Shown here in pieces: positions 28,509 to 39,810 of a stretch of DNA of 64,000 nt. The translations under genes and the position numbers were made by a program. The stretch's first letter is position 1; each line of letters starts with the position of its first letter. This DNA comes from Citrobacter youngae ATCC 29220. GTDB taxonomy: Bacteria > Pseudomonadota > Gammaproteobacteria > Enterobacterales > Enterobacteriaceae. The notes below the pieces were generated by a model. That model was not told where the DNA came from, did not search any database, and worked only from the letters and a program-made list of their open reading frames with translations. The stretch lies in assembly GCF_000155975.1 (NCBI RefSeq), contig NZ_GG730299.1, positions 1,708,734 through 1,772,733 on the forward strand, given 5' to 3'.

Positions 28509-29708
28509 GTGAACACACATACCGCACTTTCGCGTTGGGTCATTTTCGTGCTGGCATTAGGTGCCGGATTCAGCGTTGCCGCTATCTACTATGCCCAGCC
28601 TCTTCTGCCGTTGATGGGGCAGGATCTGGCCTTGAGTATTACCGGCATGGGGTTGGTTCCGACGCTAACCCAGGCGGGATACGCGCTAGGTATTTTGTTT
28701 TTATTGCCATTGGGCGATCGTTATGACCGCCGGACATTAATCCTGCTGAAAAGCCTCTCTCTTGCCGTGCTGCTTTTGGCATGCAGCTTTACCGGACAGT
28801 TGCATTCACTGCTAATCGTGAGTCTGCTGTTGGGCATGGCGGCAACAATGGCGCAGGATATCGTTCCTGCGGCGGCCATTCTGGCGCCTGAAGGCAAACA
28901 GGGAAAAACGGTGGGCACGGTGATGACGGGCCTGCTGTTGGGGATTTTACTCTCGCGTACCGTCAGCGGAGTGGTGGGTGAAGCATTTGGCTGGCGTGAA
29001 ATGTACCAACTCGCCGCCGCCAGTATTGCCGTTATTACCGCGATTATGTGGAAGGTCCTGCCTCGTTTCACGGCGCATTCCACGCTTAGCTATCCGTCAT
29101 TAATGCTCTCAATGGCACAGCTCTGGCAACGGTATCCCGCATTGCGCCGCGCGGCGCTGGCTCAGGGTTTTCTGTCCATTGCCTTTAGCGCTTTCTGGTC
29201 CACGCTGGCGGTGATGCTATCTGAACATTATCGCATGGGTAGCGCTATGGCGGGCGCGTTTGGCATCGCGGGAGCGGCCGGTGCGCTTGCCGCGCCGCTG
29301 GCGGGTCATCTTGCCGATAAAGTGGGCGCGGCAAAAGTGACGCAGTTAGGCGCTTTGTTAGTTACCGTATCTTTCTCACTGATGTTCTTGTTACCCGCCC
29401 TGCCAGTTCAGGGGCAGTGGCTGCTGATTGCCCTTTCGGCGGTAGGTTTTGATCTTGGGTTGCAATCCAGCCTGGTTGCCCACCAGAACCTGGTCTATGG
29501 CCTGGAGCCGCAGGCCCGGGGACGACTGAATGCACTGCTGTTTACCATGGTGTTTATTGGTATGGCGCTGGGTTCCATTCTCGGCAGTCAGGTCTACGCG
29601 CTGGCAAACTGGGAAGGCGTGGTTGCGCTGGCAACGCTCAGCGGTGCGCTGGCGCTGGTGATAAGGCTGACGGGGAATCTGTCGCTTAACAAAACCACGG
29701 TCGCCTAA
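28509..29708 (+). CDS. Major facilitator superfamily transporter
   Basis: The 400-residue protein has 12 predicted membrane helices and the MFS loop motif LPLGDRYDRR between helices 2 and 3, repeated as AGHLADKVGA in the second half. It resembles the YnfM/arabinose-efflux-like group of proton-driven exporters. The GTG at 28509 with GAGGAA six bases before it is preferred over the GTG at 28491. It is divergent from the LysR gene that probably controls it. The substrate is unknown; small-molecule efflux is the likeliest role. Confidence 0.92.
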   Translation: MNTHTALSRWVIFVLALGAGFSVAAIYYAQPLLPLMGQDLALSITGMGLVPTLTQAGYALGILFLLPLGDRYDRRTLILLKSLSLAVLLLACSFTGQLHSLLIVSLLLGMAATMAQDIVPAAAILAPEGKQGKTVGTVMTGLLLGILLSRTVSGVVGEAFGWREMYQLAAASIAVITAIMWKVLPRFTAHSTLSYPSLMLSMAQLWQRYPALRRAALAQGFLSIAFSAFWSTLAVMLSEHYRMGSAMAGAFGIAGAAGALAAPLAGHLADKVGAAKVTQLGALLVTVSFSLMFLLPALPVQGQWLLIALSAVGFDLGLQSSLVAHQNLVYGLEPQARGRLNALLFTMVFIGMALGSILGSQVYALANWEGVVALATLSGALALVIRLTGNLSLNKTTVA

Positions 29709-29713
29709 AAAAA

Positions 29714-29744
29714 TGCCCGCTCCAGGGTGTTAAGGGAGCGGGCA
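29714..29744 (-). terminator. flgL terminator
   Basis: A 10-bp stem (TGCCCGCTCC / GGAGCGGGCA) with an 11-base loop is followed on the minus strand by TTTTTTT. It ends the flgKL transcript and may also act on the convergent transporter gene. Confidence 0.88.
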
Positions 29745-29783
29745 GAAAAACATATCCAGTTTCATGATATGTTCAAAAGGTCA

Positions 29784-30737
29784 TTACCGGTTAAGCTGGA
29801 ACAGCGACATACCCTGCATATCGGTAAAGGTTTTGTAAGAAGCCTGAAGTGCGGCCTGCTGCATGACGTAGGACGAAATCGCCGCATTCCAGTCGACATC
29901 CACCAGGTTGCTCATCTGTTGGGTTTGGCCCAGTGCACGATCGGCGCCCAGTGAGTCCAGTGAGCTCAGTTCACTAAGCTGGGTACCTAATTCTGCACGA
30001 ACGGAAAGCACGTTATTCAATGAGTTTTTCAAGCCGCGACTGGTTTTATCGATAGCTGCTGCGGCTTTATCCTTTGCCACATCATCGCCCGCAATAGGAG
30101 TGTTTAGCTCTGCAATAGCGCTATCCAGCATTTTGAACAGGTTCTTTTCCTGAGTGCTACCCGGTGGTTCCGGTACGGCGTTGCTGGTCAGGCTGGCGAA
30201 GATTTTATCGCCCGTGTGACCAATGACCATGGTACGGGAAGCATCAACCTGCTGGGTCACATTTGTGGTACCGCCGTTATAGGAACCATCAGCCTGCGCA
30301 AACGGCGCGGATTCCGTTTTGTAGCCGCCAAAAATATAGCGTCCGTTACCATCCGTGCTGTTCGCCAGGTTCATCAGCTGATCGCGGATACCCTGCAAAT
30401 CAGTAGCCAGCGATGCACGGTCATCATCACTTAACGTGCCGTTCCCGGCATACACAATTTTTTCCTGCGCGGCCTGGATGGCCGTGGTGACCTGGTTCAG
30501 TACGTTCTCTTCCAGCGAGACTTTCTGCGTCGCGAATGTGCGCGCCAGCGTATACTGGCTGTTCTGCGCCTGCGCCTGAGAAAGCACGACGGCCTGCGAG
30601 GCGGCAATCGGATCGTCAGACGGATTGATCACGCGTTTGCCGGTCGACATCTGCTCGCCGAACTTCATCCATTCAGCCTGAGAGTTAGTGATGCCACGCA
30701 TATTCTGCTGGTACATCATCTGGGTGCTGATACGCAT
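29784..30737 (-). CDS. flgL: Flagellar hook-filament junction protein FlgL (HAP3)
   Basis: The 317-residue protein has flagellin-like coiled-coil ends: MRISTQMMYQQ with SGKRVINPSDDPIAA near the N terminus, and YVMQQAALQASYKTFTDMQGMSLFQLNR at the C terminus. It joins the hook (through FlgK) to the flagellin filament. It lies 14 bases downstream of flgK and is expressed with it from a sigma-28 promoter. Confidence 0.98.
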   Translation of the reverse strand: MRISTQMMYQQNMRGITNSQAEWMKFGEQMSTGKRVINPSDDPIAASQAVVLSQAQAQNSQYTLARTFATQKVSLEENVLNQVTTAIQAAQEKIVYAGNGTLSDDDRASLATDLQGIRDQLMNLANSTDGNGRYIFGGYKTESAPFAQADGSYNGGTTNVTQQVDASRTMVIGHTGDKIFASLTSNAVPEPPGSTQEKNLFKMLDSAIAELNTPIAGDDVAKDKAAAAIDKTSRGLKNSLNNVLSVRAELGTQLSELSSLDSLGADRALGQTQQMSNLVDVDWNAAISSYVMQQAALQASYKTFTDMQGMSLFQLNR

Positions 30738-30751
30738 TGTGTCCCTCTCCC

Positions 30752-32404
30752 TTAGCGAATATTAATCAATGCATCAAACAGCGCATTCGCAGTTTGCAAT
30801 ACCTGTGCGTTGGCCAGGTAATACTGCTGATAACGCTGCAAATTACCGTACTCTTCGTCGAGGTTTACCCCGGAAATCGACTGCTGCTGGTTATAAAGCT
30901 GCTTGACCACATTGTTTTGTGTGGTGCTGCTGGTTTTCAGCGTCGCCGTTTTGTTGCCCACGTCGCTCACCAGGGTAGCGTAAGCGTCGTTAAAGGTTTT
31001 ATTACCAACGGTTTCCTTGGTTTGCAGATCCAGCAGTTTCTGACCGTTACGGTTATCGCTTGCCCCGGTATCCGCAGCAGGATCAGTGTTTTTCTCTGAC
31101 GCCATGGCGATTTTCGACTCGTCGGTCACCAGCACCTTCATCTCTATAACGGCGTCGCTCACCGGTTTTACGGTGAAACTGTCATTCGGTTTCGCACCCG
31201 CACCAACCGTTATCTCCATCCCGTCAAAGGACATTTTTCCACCGGTGACGGTGGCTTTAAAACTGGTATTGTCGGCAAGGCGAGTCACCTGCCAGTCTGT
31301 GCCATCAAACACAATTTTATAATCTGTTGCCTGCACCGCCGAGCTATCCGTCATTTTGACATCAAGCGAACCAGTCCCTTGATTCTTCGTGTTGCTGAGC
31401 ACTGCCGGGCTGCCGATATCGAAGAAATTCCCACCCTTATCGCCGTTAGCATCAAAACCTTCTTTATGCTGGGTGTTAAACGCATCGGCAAACGCAAGCG
31501 CCAGTTGGCCAAGGGTATTGCGCGTCTGGTCAAGTTCCTGGGAGCGGAACGTCAGTAATCCCCCCAGTGAACCGGTATTCAGCAGTTTCTCAGGGATCTC
31601 AACCGCTCCGGCAACACCATCCACATACGCAACGGTGGTACGGGAAGGATCGTCACTGGAAGGCACCGCCGCCAGCTGGCGTGCATTGCTGCCCTGCACC
31701 AATGAATAGCCGTTCGCCATCGTTACGTTGTAAGTACCACCGTCCTGAACGCTGACTTCCACACCGACAATCTGATTCAGTTCACTGACCAGCTGGTCGC
31801 GCTGGTCAAGTAAATCGTTTGGCGATGCGCCCGCACCGACACCGGTCAGACGGGAAATCTGGTCGTTGAGGCTGGCGATTTGTTTCGAGTAGTTGTTGAT
31901 CTGATCGACGCTGGCTTTGATAGCGGTATTAACCTGCTTATCCTGATCGCGCAGATATTGGTCAGTCGTTCGGAACTGATTCACCAAACCATCCGCTTTA
32001 CCAATCAACGCCTGACGCGCCGCCGGATCTTCGGCGTTACTGACCAGCGTTTGCAGACTGGTAAAAAAGTCCTGCATGGAGGTGGAGATTGAACTGGTTT
32101 TGCTGGACAGCAGGTTGTCGATTTTCGACATTTGCTCATAGCGCGTCGTCAAACCGCTGCTTTGGTTTTGCGCTGCCCGCAGCTGATTGGTGATAAAGGA
32201 GTCATACTCGCGCTGCACGCCAGAAACATAGACGCCATTGCCTACCCAGCCCCCCGCACCCAGCGTGCTGTTCGCTTGCGCCATAATTGTCGTTTGGCGG
32301 GTGTACCCGGCAACGTTATAGCTGGAGATGTTATTACTGGCAGTGTTCAACGCGGCCTGCGCTGCGCTGAGTCCACTCATCGCGTTATTAATCAAGCTGG
32401 ACAT
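30752..32404 (-). CDS. flgK: Flagellar hook-associated protein FlgK (HAP1)
   Basis: The 550-residue protein starts with the axial-family motif SAAQAALNTASNNISSYNVAGYTRQ and ends with the matching C-terminal helix (QYYLANAQVLQTANALFDALINIR). It forms the first ring of the hook-filament junction. It has its own sigma-28 promoter upstream as well as read-through from the hook operon. Confidence 0.98.
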   Translation of the reverse strand: MSSLINNAMSGLSAAQAALNTASNNISSYNVAGYTRQTTIMAQANSTLGAGGWVGNGVYVSGVQREYDSFITNQLRAAQNQSSGLTTRYEQMSKIDNLLSSKTSSISTSMQDFFTSLQTLVSNAEDPAARQALIGKADGLVNQFRTTDQYLRDQDKQVNTAIKASVDQINNYSKQIASLNDQISRLTGVGAGASPNDLLDQRDQLVSELNQIVGVEVSVQDGGTYNVTMANGYSLVQGSNARQLAAVPSSDDPSRTTVAYVDGVAGAVEIPEKLLNTGSLGGLLTFRSQELDQTRNTLGQLALAFADAFNTQHKEGFDANGDKGGNFFDIGSPAVLSNTKNQGTGSLDVKMTDSSAVQATDYKIVFDGTDWQVTRLADNTSFKATVTGGKMSFDGMEITVGAGAKPNDSFTVKPVSDAVIEMKVLVTDESKIAMASEKNTDPAADTGASDNRNGQKLLDLQTKETVGNKTFNDAYATLVSDVGNKTATLKTSSTTQNNVVKQLYNQQQSISGVNLDEEYGNLQRYQQYYLANAQVLQTANALFDALINIR

Positions 32405-32436
32405 GGAGGTTCCTTGTAATCCTTCAATACTCGTTA

Positions 32437-32463
32437 TTATCGGCAGCAGGTCGGTAGACTTGA
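32437..32463 (-). promoter_or_regulatory. Sigma-28 (FliA) promoter of flgKL
   Basis: On the minus strand TCAAGTCT, 11 bases, GCCGATAA closely matches the FliA consensus TAAAGTTT-N11-GCCGATAA. The -10 is perfect; the -35 has TCAA for TAAA. It lies 33 bases before the flgK start. Confidence 0.88.
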
Positions 32464-32468
32464 GCTAT

Positions 32469-33419
32469 TTAAAAGAGATTATCGATGTTCGTGCTGTAGG
32501 TTTTGCTCACTTTTTCACTCATCGATTTCAACTGCTGGATCATGCTGGTTAATTTGCGCGCATAGTGAGGATCGGTCGCGTAACCGGCATTCTGCAATGC
32601 CTGCGCCCCCTGCTCAGCGGTTGCGGCTGCGGTCACCGCCGCATAGCGCGGGTTACGGGAAATCAGTCCGACATAATCCGACAGCGCCTCAAGGTAAGAG
32701 CTATAGACGCGGAATCTGGCTTTCACCTTCTTCGCCTCGCCGTTTTCATATTCAGTGGTGGTGATTTCGGTCGTTGGCCCCTTCCAGCTTCCCGAAGCCT
32801 TCACGCCAAAAATGTTGAAGCTCGGTTCGCCGTTTTCCCGGCGAATTTGCCGCTGACCCCATCCGGACTCCAGCGCAGCCTGCGCCAGAATCAGATGATG
32901 CGGAACGCCGCTTTGCTGGCTTGCCAGTTTTGCCGGCAATGACAGCTGGGCGAGGAAGTCTTTACTGTCACCGGACAGCGGCTCATCATGGCTTTCCGTC
33001 GCCCGAGGAATGGCTTTACGCACCAGCTGCGTCAGCGCCTGGTTTTGATAGCTGGTCACCGTTTCCAGTGGGAACTTCATCGGCACCTGTGGCGCATCAT
33101 CGGCAGGTTGCGTTTGCCCTTGCGTCATCTGCTTAACCATCATTTCAGCCAGCCCCAGACCTTTACCTGCGGTCATCTGCTGCGCAATTTGCTGGTCATA
33201 CATGCTGGTATACAAACGCGTCGAATCGCTGCTAAACACGCCATCTTTCGGCAGCGCTTCACGCATGCTTTTCAGCATCATCTGCACGAACATCCCTTCA
33301 ACCTGGCGGGCGACCGGGCGGATATTCGCCGCCGGGTCCTGACCCGCTTTCGCTTTCAGTTCGTTCAGCGCTTGCGCATCCCAGGCGGCGCTGGTCAGCA
33401 GTTTGCTGTCACCAATCAT
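32469..33419 (-). CDS. flgJ: Peptidoglycan hydrolase and rod-cap protein FlgJ
   Basis: The 316-residue protein has an N-terminal rod-scaffold half and a C-terminal glucosaminidase domain (from about 150) containing LILAQAALESGWGQRQI with the catalytic glutamate, then NIFGVKASGSW. It opens the murein for the growing rod. Its ATG at 33419 overlaps the flgI stop as ATGA, so the longer upstream frame is not used. Confidence 0.98.
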   Translation of the reverse strand: MIGDSKLLTSAAWDAQALNELKAKAGQDPAANIRPVARQVEGMFVQMMLKSMREALPKDGVFSSDSTRLYTSMYDQQIAQQMTAGKGLGLAEMMVKQMTQGQTQPADDAPQVPMKFPLETVTSYQNQALTQLVRKAIPRATESHDEPLSGDSKDFLAQLSLPAKLASQQSGVPHHLILAQAALESGWGQRQIRRENGEPSFNIFGVKASGSWKGPTTEITTTEYENGEAKKVKARFRVYSSYLEALSDYVGLISRNPRYAAVTAAATAEQGAQALQNAGYATDPHYARKLTSMIQQLKSMSEKVSKTYSTNIDNLF

Positions 33420-34516
33420 CAGATGATTTCCAGTTTGGCGCGTAAGCAACCCGCGCTCTGCATTGATTGCAGGATGGACATCAGATCCATCGGCGTCGCC
33501 CCCAACGCATTCAGCGCACGCACGACGTTGTTCAGATTGGCGCTGGAACGCACGCTTTGCAGCGAACCGCCGCTCTGGCGCAGATCGATCTGGGTTTGTG
33601 GCGTCACCACGGTTTGCCCACCGCCGAACGGTGTATCCGGCTGGCTGACGTTCGCCTGGCGGTTGACCGTAATCGACAGGTTGCCTTGCGCCACGGCACA
33701 GCTATCCAGCGTAACTTCACGGTTCATGACCACGGATCCGGTGCGCGAGTTGATAATCACTTTCGCATCCTGCGGCGTGACATTCACCTCCATATTCTGG
33801 ATGTCGGCGAGGAAACGTACCTGCGAACTGTTGCCGCTTGGCACACGCACTTGTATTGTCCGCGCATCCAGCGCCGTCGCGCTGCCGAAGCCACGCGAGC
33901 GGTTAATGGTGTCCGTTATCTGCTGCGCCATGGCAAAATCTTCATTATTGAGCTGCAGATTAATGGTATTGCCTGCGCCAAACTGGCTGGGTAATTCACG
34001 CTCGATGGTCGCGCCATTGGTGATACGCCCGCCATTGAGCTGGTTAACCTGCACGCTGCTGCCACCCGCAGCCGCGCCCGCACCGCCAACCAGAATATTC
34101 CCCTGCGCCAGGGCATATACCTGGCTATCGACCCCTTTCAGCGGGGTCATCAGCAGCGTTCCGCCGCGCAGGCTTTTGGCGTTACCCATGGAAGAGACCA
34201 CCACATCAATGGTTTGTCCCTGGCGACCAAAGGCTGGAAACTGCGCGGTTACCATCACCGCCGCCACGTTTTTCAGCTGCATATTGGTGCCGGTTGGTAC
34301 GGTGATCCCCAACTGCGACAGCATGTTGTTGAGCGTTTGCGTCGTAAACGGCGTCTGGGTGGTCTGGTCACCAGTGCCATCCAGCCCGACCACCAGCCCG
34401 TAACCGATCAGCGAGTTTTCCCGCACGCCCTGCACGCTGGTCAGGTCACGAATACGGTCGGCATGCGCAAAGGCGGTTGCCAGCACCAGTACCATTCCAA
34501 CAAGAGATTTAAACAC
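33419..34516 (-). CDS. flgI: Flagellar P-ring protein FlgI
   Basis: The 365-residue periplasmic protein forms the P ring in the peptidoglycan layer. It has a Sec signal peptide (about 1-19, ending AHA-D) and strongly conserved [12 protein letters not shown] and [17 protein letters not shown]. Translation starts with GTG, as in E. coli. Confidence 0.98.
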   Translation of the reverse strand: MFKSLVGMVLVLATAFAHADRIRDLTSVQGVRENSLIGYGLVVGLDGTGDQTTQTPFTTQTLNNMLSQLGITVPTGTNMQLKNVAAVMVTAQFPAFGRQGQTIDVVVSSMGNAKSLRGGTLLMTPLKGVDSQVYALAQGNILVGGAGAAAGGSSVQVNQLNGGRITNGATIERELPSQFGAGNTINLQLNNEDFAMAQQITDTINRSRGFGSATALDARTIQVRVPSGNSSQVRFLADIQNMEVNVTPQDAKVIINSRTGSVVMNREVTLDSCAVAQGNLSITVNRQANVSQPDTPFGGGQTVVTPQTQIDLRQSGGSLQSVRSSANLNNVVRALNALGATPMDLMSILQSMQSAGCLRAKLEII

Positions 34517-34528
34517 CGGGTACCTCGC

Positions 34529-35227
34529 TTACATCGGCGACAAGTTAAGGAAGAAACGCTGCAACCAGCCCATATTTTGCGCTTCATTGATGTAGCCGTT
34601 GCCGACGTACTCAATACGCGCATCCGCAACCTGCGTTGACGGTACGGAGTTGCTGCCACTGATGGTGCGCGGGTTAACGACCCCGGAGAAGCGAATGAAT
34701 TCAGTGCCCTGATTAATGGCAATCTGTTTTTCACCCACAACGTGTAAATTGCCATTCACCAGTACCTGATCGACCGTTACCGTCAACGTGCCGCTGAAGG
34801 TATTACTGGCGTTAGCGCCGCCTTTACCGTTAAAGGTATTCCCACCGGAGGCTTCTACGTCGGCACGTTCGTTACCAAACAGCCCTTGCAGGTAGCGCGG
34901 TACGGTATCAAAACCAAAGTTGGTTTTGCCGTCGCGGCTGGCGTTTGCCGAGGAACTTTTGCTCGCGCTGACGTTTTCCTGCAATACGATGGTCAGCGTA
35001 TCGCCAATATTGCGCGGACGGCGGTCTTCGAACAGCGGCTGATAGCCGTAGTTAATCGGCTGTGCCGACTGGAAGATTGATCCATTTGCCACCGGCGTCG
35101 GGCCAGGAATGGGTTGGGCAGACGTTGCGCCCTGCACGAGCGGCGTCGCCGGGATCCAGGCGCACCCTGTCAGTGAAACCACCAGCAGGGCTAAAATTGG
35201 GTATGGGTGAAGCGCGTATTTTCGCAT
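34529..35227 (-). CDS. flgH: Flagellar L-ring lipoprotein FlgH
   Basis: The 232-residue outer-membrane lipoprotein forms the L ring. The lipobox LTGC (Cys at about 22) follows a hydrophobic signal, and the rest closely follows Salmonella FlgH, ending [13 protein letters not shown]. The ATG at 35227 gives the Salmonella-like [10 protein letters not shown] start; TTG/ATG codons 2-5 positions upstream are less likely. Confidence 0.97.
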   Translation of the reverse strand: MRKYALHPYPILALLVVSLTGCAWIPATPLVQGATSAQPIPGPTPVANGSIFQSAQPINYGYQPLFEDRRPRNIGDTLTIVLQENVSASKSSSANASRDGKTNFGFDTVPRYLQGLFGNERADVEASGGNTFNGKGGANASNTFSGTLTVTVDQVLVNGNLHVVGEKQIAINQGTEFIRFSGVVNPRTISGSNSVPSTQVADARIEYVGNGYINEAQNMGWLQRFFLNLSPM

Positions 35228-35284
35228 TGCGGTCATCTTCAAAATCAGTGTGCCGGTGAGGTTCTCACCCCACCGGACCCCACT

Positions 35285-36836
<1,552 letters not shown>

Positions 36837-36856
36837 TAAGCCATCCCGTCAGGCGC

Positions 36857-38092
36857 TTAGCGCAGGTTGACCAGCGTGTTGAGGATCTGATCCTGGGTTT
36901 TGATGGTCTGCGCGTTCGACTGATAGTTACGCTGGGCGACGATCATATTCACCAGTTCTTTACTCAAATCCACGTTTGACGCTTCCAGCGCGCCGTTGGT
37001 CAGCTTGCCGAAGTTACCTTCGCCTGCGGTGCCCAGCAGCGCCACGCCGGAAGACTGCGTGGCCGCCCAGACGTTATCGCCCTGGGACGCCAGACCTTCA
37101 TTGTTGGCAAAGTTTGCCAGCACGATCTGTCCCAGAACCTGTTTCTGTTCGTTGGAGTAGTTACCGACCACGGTACCGTCATTGTTAATCTGGTAGCTCA
37201 CCAGATCGCCCGGCTTGTAGCCGTTCTGGTTAGTGGCGACGATGTTGTTGGCACCGGTGTTCTGCTGCATGGAGTTCAGGAAGCTCAGGGAGAAATCCGC
37301 GGCGTCTGCACCGTTAATCTGACCGGTAGTGATTTGGATATCCGTTCCTGCAGGCGCCCCCGTTGCCGTGGCGCTAATGCCTAAAAACACACCGTTTTCG
37401 TTAAAGCGCATAAAGCCCGCTGATTGTGCGGGATCGCCGGTGGAGGCATCCTGAGTGTGAACTTCCCAGGTGTTGCTCTGGGCGTTTTTGACATAAAAAA
37501 TATTCATGTCATGGGCATTACCCTGGCTATCGAAAACGGTAACGGTGCCTTTTTTGTTGTAGGTGTCCGCGTCGCTTGGGTCAAATGGCGTCTTGGCTGG
37601 AACCTTGTCAGTGGAGTTGAGGTTGATCTGCATTGACGCGGTAGTGGTGGATTTAGCCGCCATCAGCGTATTCGGGATAGTGATCGGCGCCGGGTTTGCC
37701 CCCTGCTGAACCGTCGGCGGCGTACCGGTAGCCGGATAGCCCGTCAGTTGCAGCCCCTGCATGTTAACGATATTGCGGTTTTCATCGAGCTTGAACTGAC
37801 CGTTACGGCTGTAGAAAACAGAACCGTTGCTGTCAACCATGCGGAAGAAACCGTTCTGGCTGATGGCAACATCCAGCCCGCGTCCGGTGTTGGTGGTGGT
37901 GCCATCGGTAAAATCCTGGGTAATACCCGCAACTTTAACGCCCAGACCCACTTTAGAACCGGCGAACATATCTGCAAAAGAGGCGGCACCGGATTTAAAA
38001 CCGTAGGTGGCGGAGTTGGCGATGTTGTTACCAATGACATCGAGGTTGGTCGCTGCAGCGTTCAGACCGCTGACCGCTTGTGAAAAGGCCAT
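36857..38092 (-). CDS. flgE: Flagellar hook protein FlgE
   Basis: The 411-residue protein polymerises into the hook, the universal joint between rod and filament. The ends are conserved (AVSGLNAAATNLDVIGNNIANSATYGFKSG and EASNVDLSKELVNMIVAQRNYQSNAQTIK). It is some eight residues longer than the K-12 and Salmonella proteins, with the difference in the surface-exposed middle, the variable antigenic part. Confidence 0.98.
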   Translation of the reverse strand: MAFSQAVSGLNAAATNLDVIGNNIANSATYGFKSGAASFADMFAGSKVGLGVKVAGITQDFTDGTTTNTGRGLDVAISQNGFFRMVDSNGSVFYSRNGQFKLDENRNIVNMQGLQLTGYPATGTPPTVQQGANPAPITIPNTLMAAKSTTTASMQINLNSTDKVPAKTPFDPSDADTYNKKGTVTVFDSQGNAHDMNIFYVKNAQSNTWEVHTQDASTGDPAQSAGFMRFNENGVFLGISATATGAPAGTDIQITTGQINGADAADFSLSFLNSMQQNTGANNIVATNQNGYKPGDLVSYQINNDGTVVGNYSNEQKQVLGQIVLANFANNEGLASQGDNVWAATQSSGVALLGTAGEGNFGKLTNGALEASNVDLSKELVNMIVAQRNYQSNAQTIKTQDQILNTLVNLR

Positions 38093-38118
38093 GACTTACT
38101 CCTGATAAGTGTGAGGGC

Positions 38119-38817
38119 TTAGATTATTTGCCGTACTTCGTCGAGGGTGGTGGTTCCATAGGTGCCCAGATCCAGCGTATTACCGCCGTTACTGCGAATA
38201 ACCCCCTGCACCAGCGCAAACTGAAGCGGCTGCGCCACCAGTTGCGTTCCGCCATTACTGGCAGCAATTGAGACGTTATAAGAACCGCCTGGCGCATCCG
38301 TGCCATCGGTCATGGTGCCGTCCCAGGTAAAGGTATGAACACCTGCTTTCAAGCCGCCAATATCAATACTGCGTATCACTTTGCCGTCTTTATCGGTAAT
38401 CGTTGCCGTCACCTTATCTGCCGGCTGTTGCAGCTCAACGCCAAACGGTGTCGTAGTGGTTTTCGCGCCCTCTTCCGTACCTTTACCGGTCAGGATGGTG
38501 GTGCCCGGGATCATGACGCCGTGACCAATCAGCGTGCTGGCCTGCAGCGACTGACTGTTGTCGATCTGCCCGGAAATAGACCCCAGCGTGGTGTTCAGTT
38601 TCTCAATCCCACTCACGGTGCTGATTTGCGCCAGTTGGGTAGTCAGTTCGTTGTTTTGCAGCGGGTTGGTTGGGTCCTGGTTTTTTAGCTGAGCGACCAG
38701 TAGCGTCAGAAAACTGCTTTGCAGGTCAGCGGCGTTGCTACCCGTCAGGGAGCTATTCCCGGTGGCGGCTTTAACGCCGGCATTGCTCGGGTCATTCATG
38801 GTTACAGCAACAGACAT
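38119..38817 (-). CDS. flgD: Hook cap protein FlgD
   Basis: The 232-residue scaffold caps the growing hook and is lost when the hook is complete. It has the conserved FLTLLVAQLKNQDPTNPLQNNELTTQLAQ-type N-terminal segment and a beta-rich FlgD tudor/fibronectin-like C-terminal part. It lies 11 bases after flgC. Confidence 0.97.
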   Translation of the reverse strand: MSVAVTMNDPSNAGVKAATGNSSLTGSNAADLQSSFLTLLVAQLKNQDPTNPLQNNELTTQLAQISTVSGIEKLNTTLGSISGQIDNSQSLQASTLIGHGVMIPGTTILTGKGTEEGAKTTTTPFGVELQQPADKVTATITDKDGKVIRSIDIGGLKAGVHTFTWDGTMTDGTDAPGGSYNVSIAASNGGTQLVAQPLQFALVQGVIRSNGGNTLDLGTYGTTTLDEVRQII

Positions 38818-38828
38818 GTGCGTCTCCT

Positions 38829-39233
38829 TTACTGGCCTAACGTAAGCGTTTTGAGCATCAAGCTTTTCACGGTATTGAGCACTTCGACGTTTGCCTGGTA
38901 GCTACGCGAGGCGGACATGGTGTTAACCATCTCGCCGACGACGTCCACATTCGGCATTTTCACGTAACCGTTCGCATCGGCCAGCGGATTACCGGGTTCA
39001 TAAACCAGCTTATCCGGCGCCTGGCTTTCAATGACGTCAGCGACTTTAACGCCGCCGGTTGCTGCGCCAGGTGCGGCATCAACCTGAAAAACGACCTGCT
39101 TCGCACGATACGGTTGGCCGTCAGGTCCGGTGACGCTATCCGCATTCGCCATGTTGCTGGCCGCCACGTTCAGGCGCTTAGACTGAGCCGTCAGCGCAGA
39201 GCCTGCGATATCAAAAATATTTAACAGCGCCAC
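38829..39233 (-). CDS. flgC: Proximal rod protein FlgC
   Basis: The 134-residue rod protein opens with [20 protein letters not shown] and [12 protein letters not shown], and closes with [26 protein letters not shown], the shared axial-protein ends. It starts 3 bases after flgB. Confidence 0.98.
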   Translation of the reverse strand: MALLNIFDIAGSALTAQSKRLNVAASNMANADSVTGPDGQPYRAKQVVFQVDAAPGAATGGVKVADVIESQAPDKLVYEPGNPLADANGYVKMPNVDVVGEMVNTMSASRSYQANVEVLNTVKSLMLKTLTLGQ

Positions 39234-39236
39234 GAA

Positions 39237-39653
39237 TTAGTTCCCTCCTTGCAGCACGTTCATCATGCCTTTGATTTGCCCACCCAGCGCGGTCAGCCCC
39301 ATTTGGTACTTGAGGCTGTTGTCTGCAAATTGCGTACGCTCCCTGTCCATATCCACCGTATTGCCATCGAGCGATGGCTGGTCAGGAATACGATAGAGCA
39401 GCTCCGTAGAAGGCGTAGAAACGGTCTGGGCCGGAATGTGTTGTGCAGAGGTCAGCGTCAACGAAACGCCGCCGGTTTGTTCCCGTCCTCGCACCATGAC
39501 TTTTTTTAATTCACTGGCGAAATCCAGGTCGCGCGCCTGATACCCCGGCGTATCGGCATTGGCAATATTGGCGGCCAATATTTCCTGGCGTTGGGCGCGC
39601 AAATTCAGCGCTTCCTGTTGAAAACGTAAGGCGGCGTCGAGCTTATCGAGCAT
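39237..39653 (-). CDS. flgB: Proximal rod protein FlgB
   Basis: The 138-residue protein is the first gene of the flgBCDEFGHIJ(KL) class 2 operon. It contains [28 protein letters not shown], typical of FlgB. It is divergent from flgA; the 157-base gap must hold both FlhDC-dependent promoters. Confidence 0.98.
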   Translation of the reverse strand: MLDKLDAALRFQQEALNLRAQRQEILAANIANADTPGYQARDLDFASELKKVMVRGREQTGGVSLTLTSAQHIPAQTVSTPSTELLYRIPDQPSLDGNTVDMDRERTQFADNSLKYQMGLTALGGQIKGMMNVLQGGN

Positions 39654-39810
39654 ATCTCCTCCGCAAATGACAAAATTCAGCCGACAGCTTAAATCCCATT
39701 ACGCGCGCTTTATCGCCGGAATAAACGCAAAATGCGTCGCTATTTGTTGCGTTGATGACTGCGTCACACAGGTAAAATCCAGCCACTACCTGAAAAAGCG
39801 CGAGGTTTTG

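Noticed and set aside
32988-34403. 471-codon plus-strand frame
   Set aside because: Antisense to flgJ and flgI, both of which are complete and well matched to known proteins.
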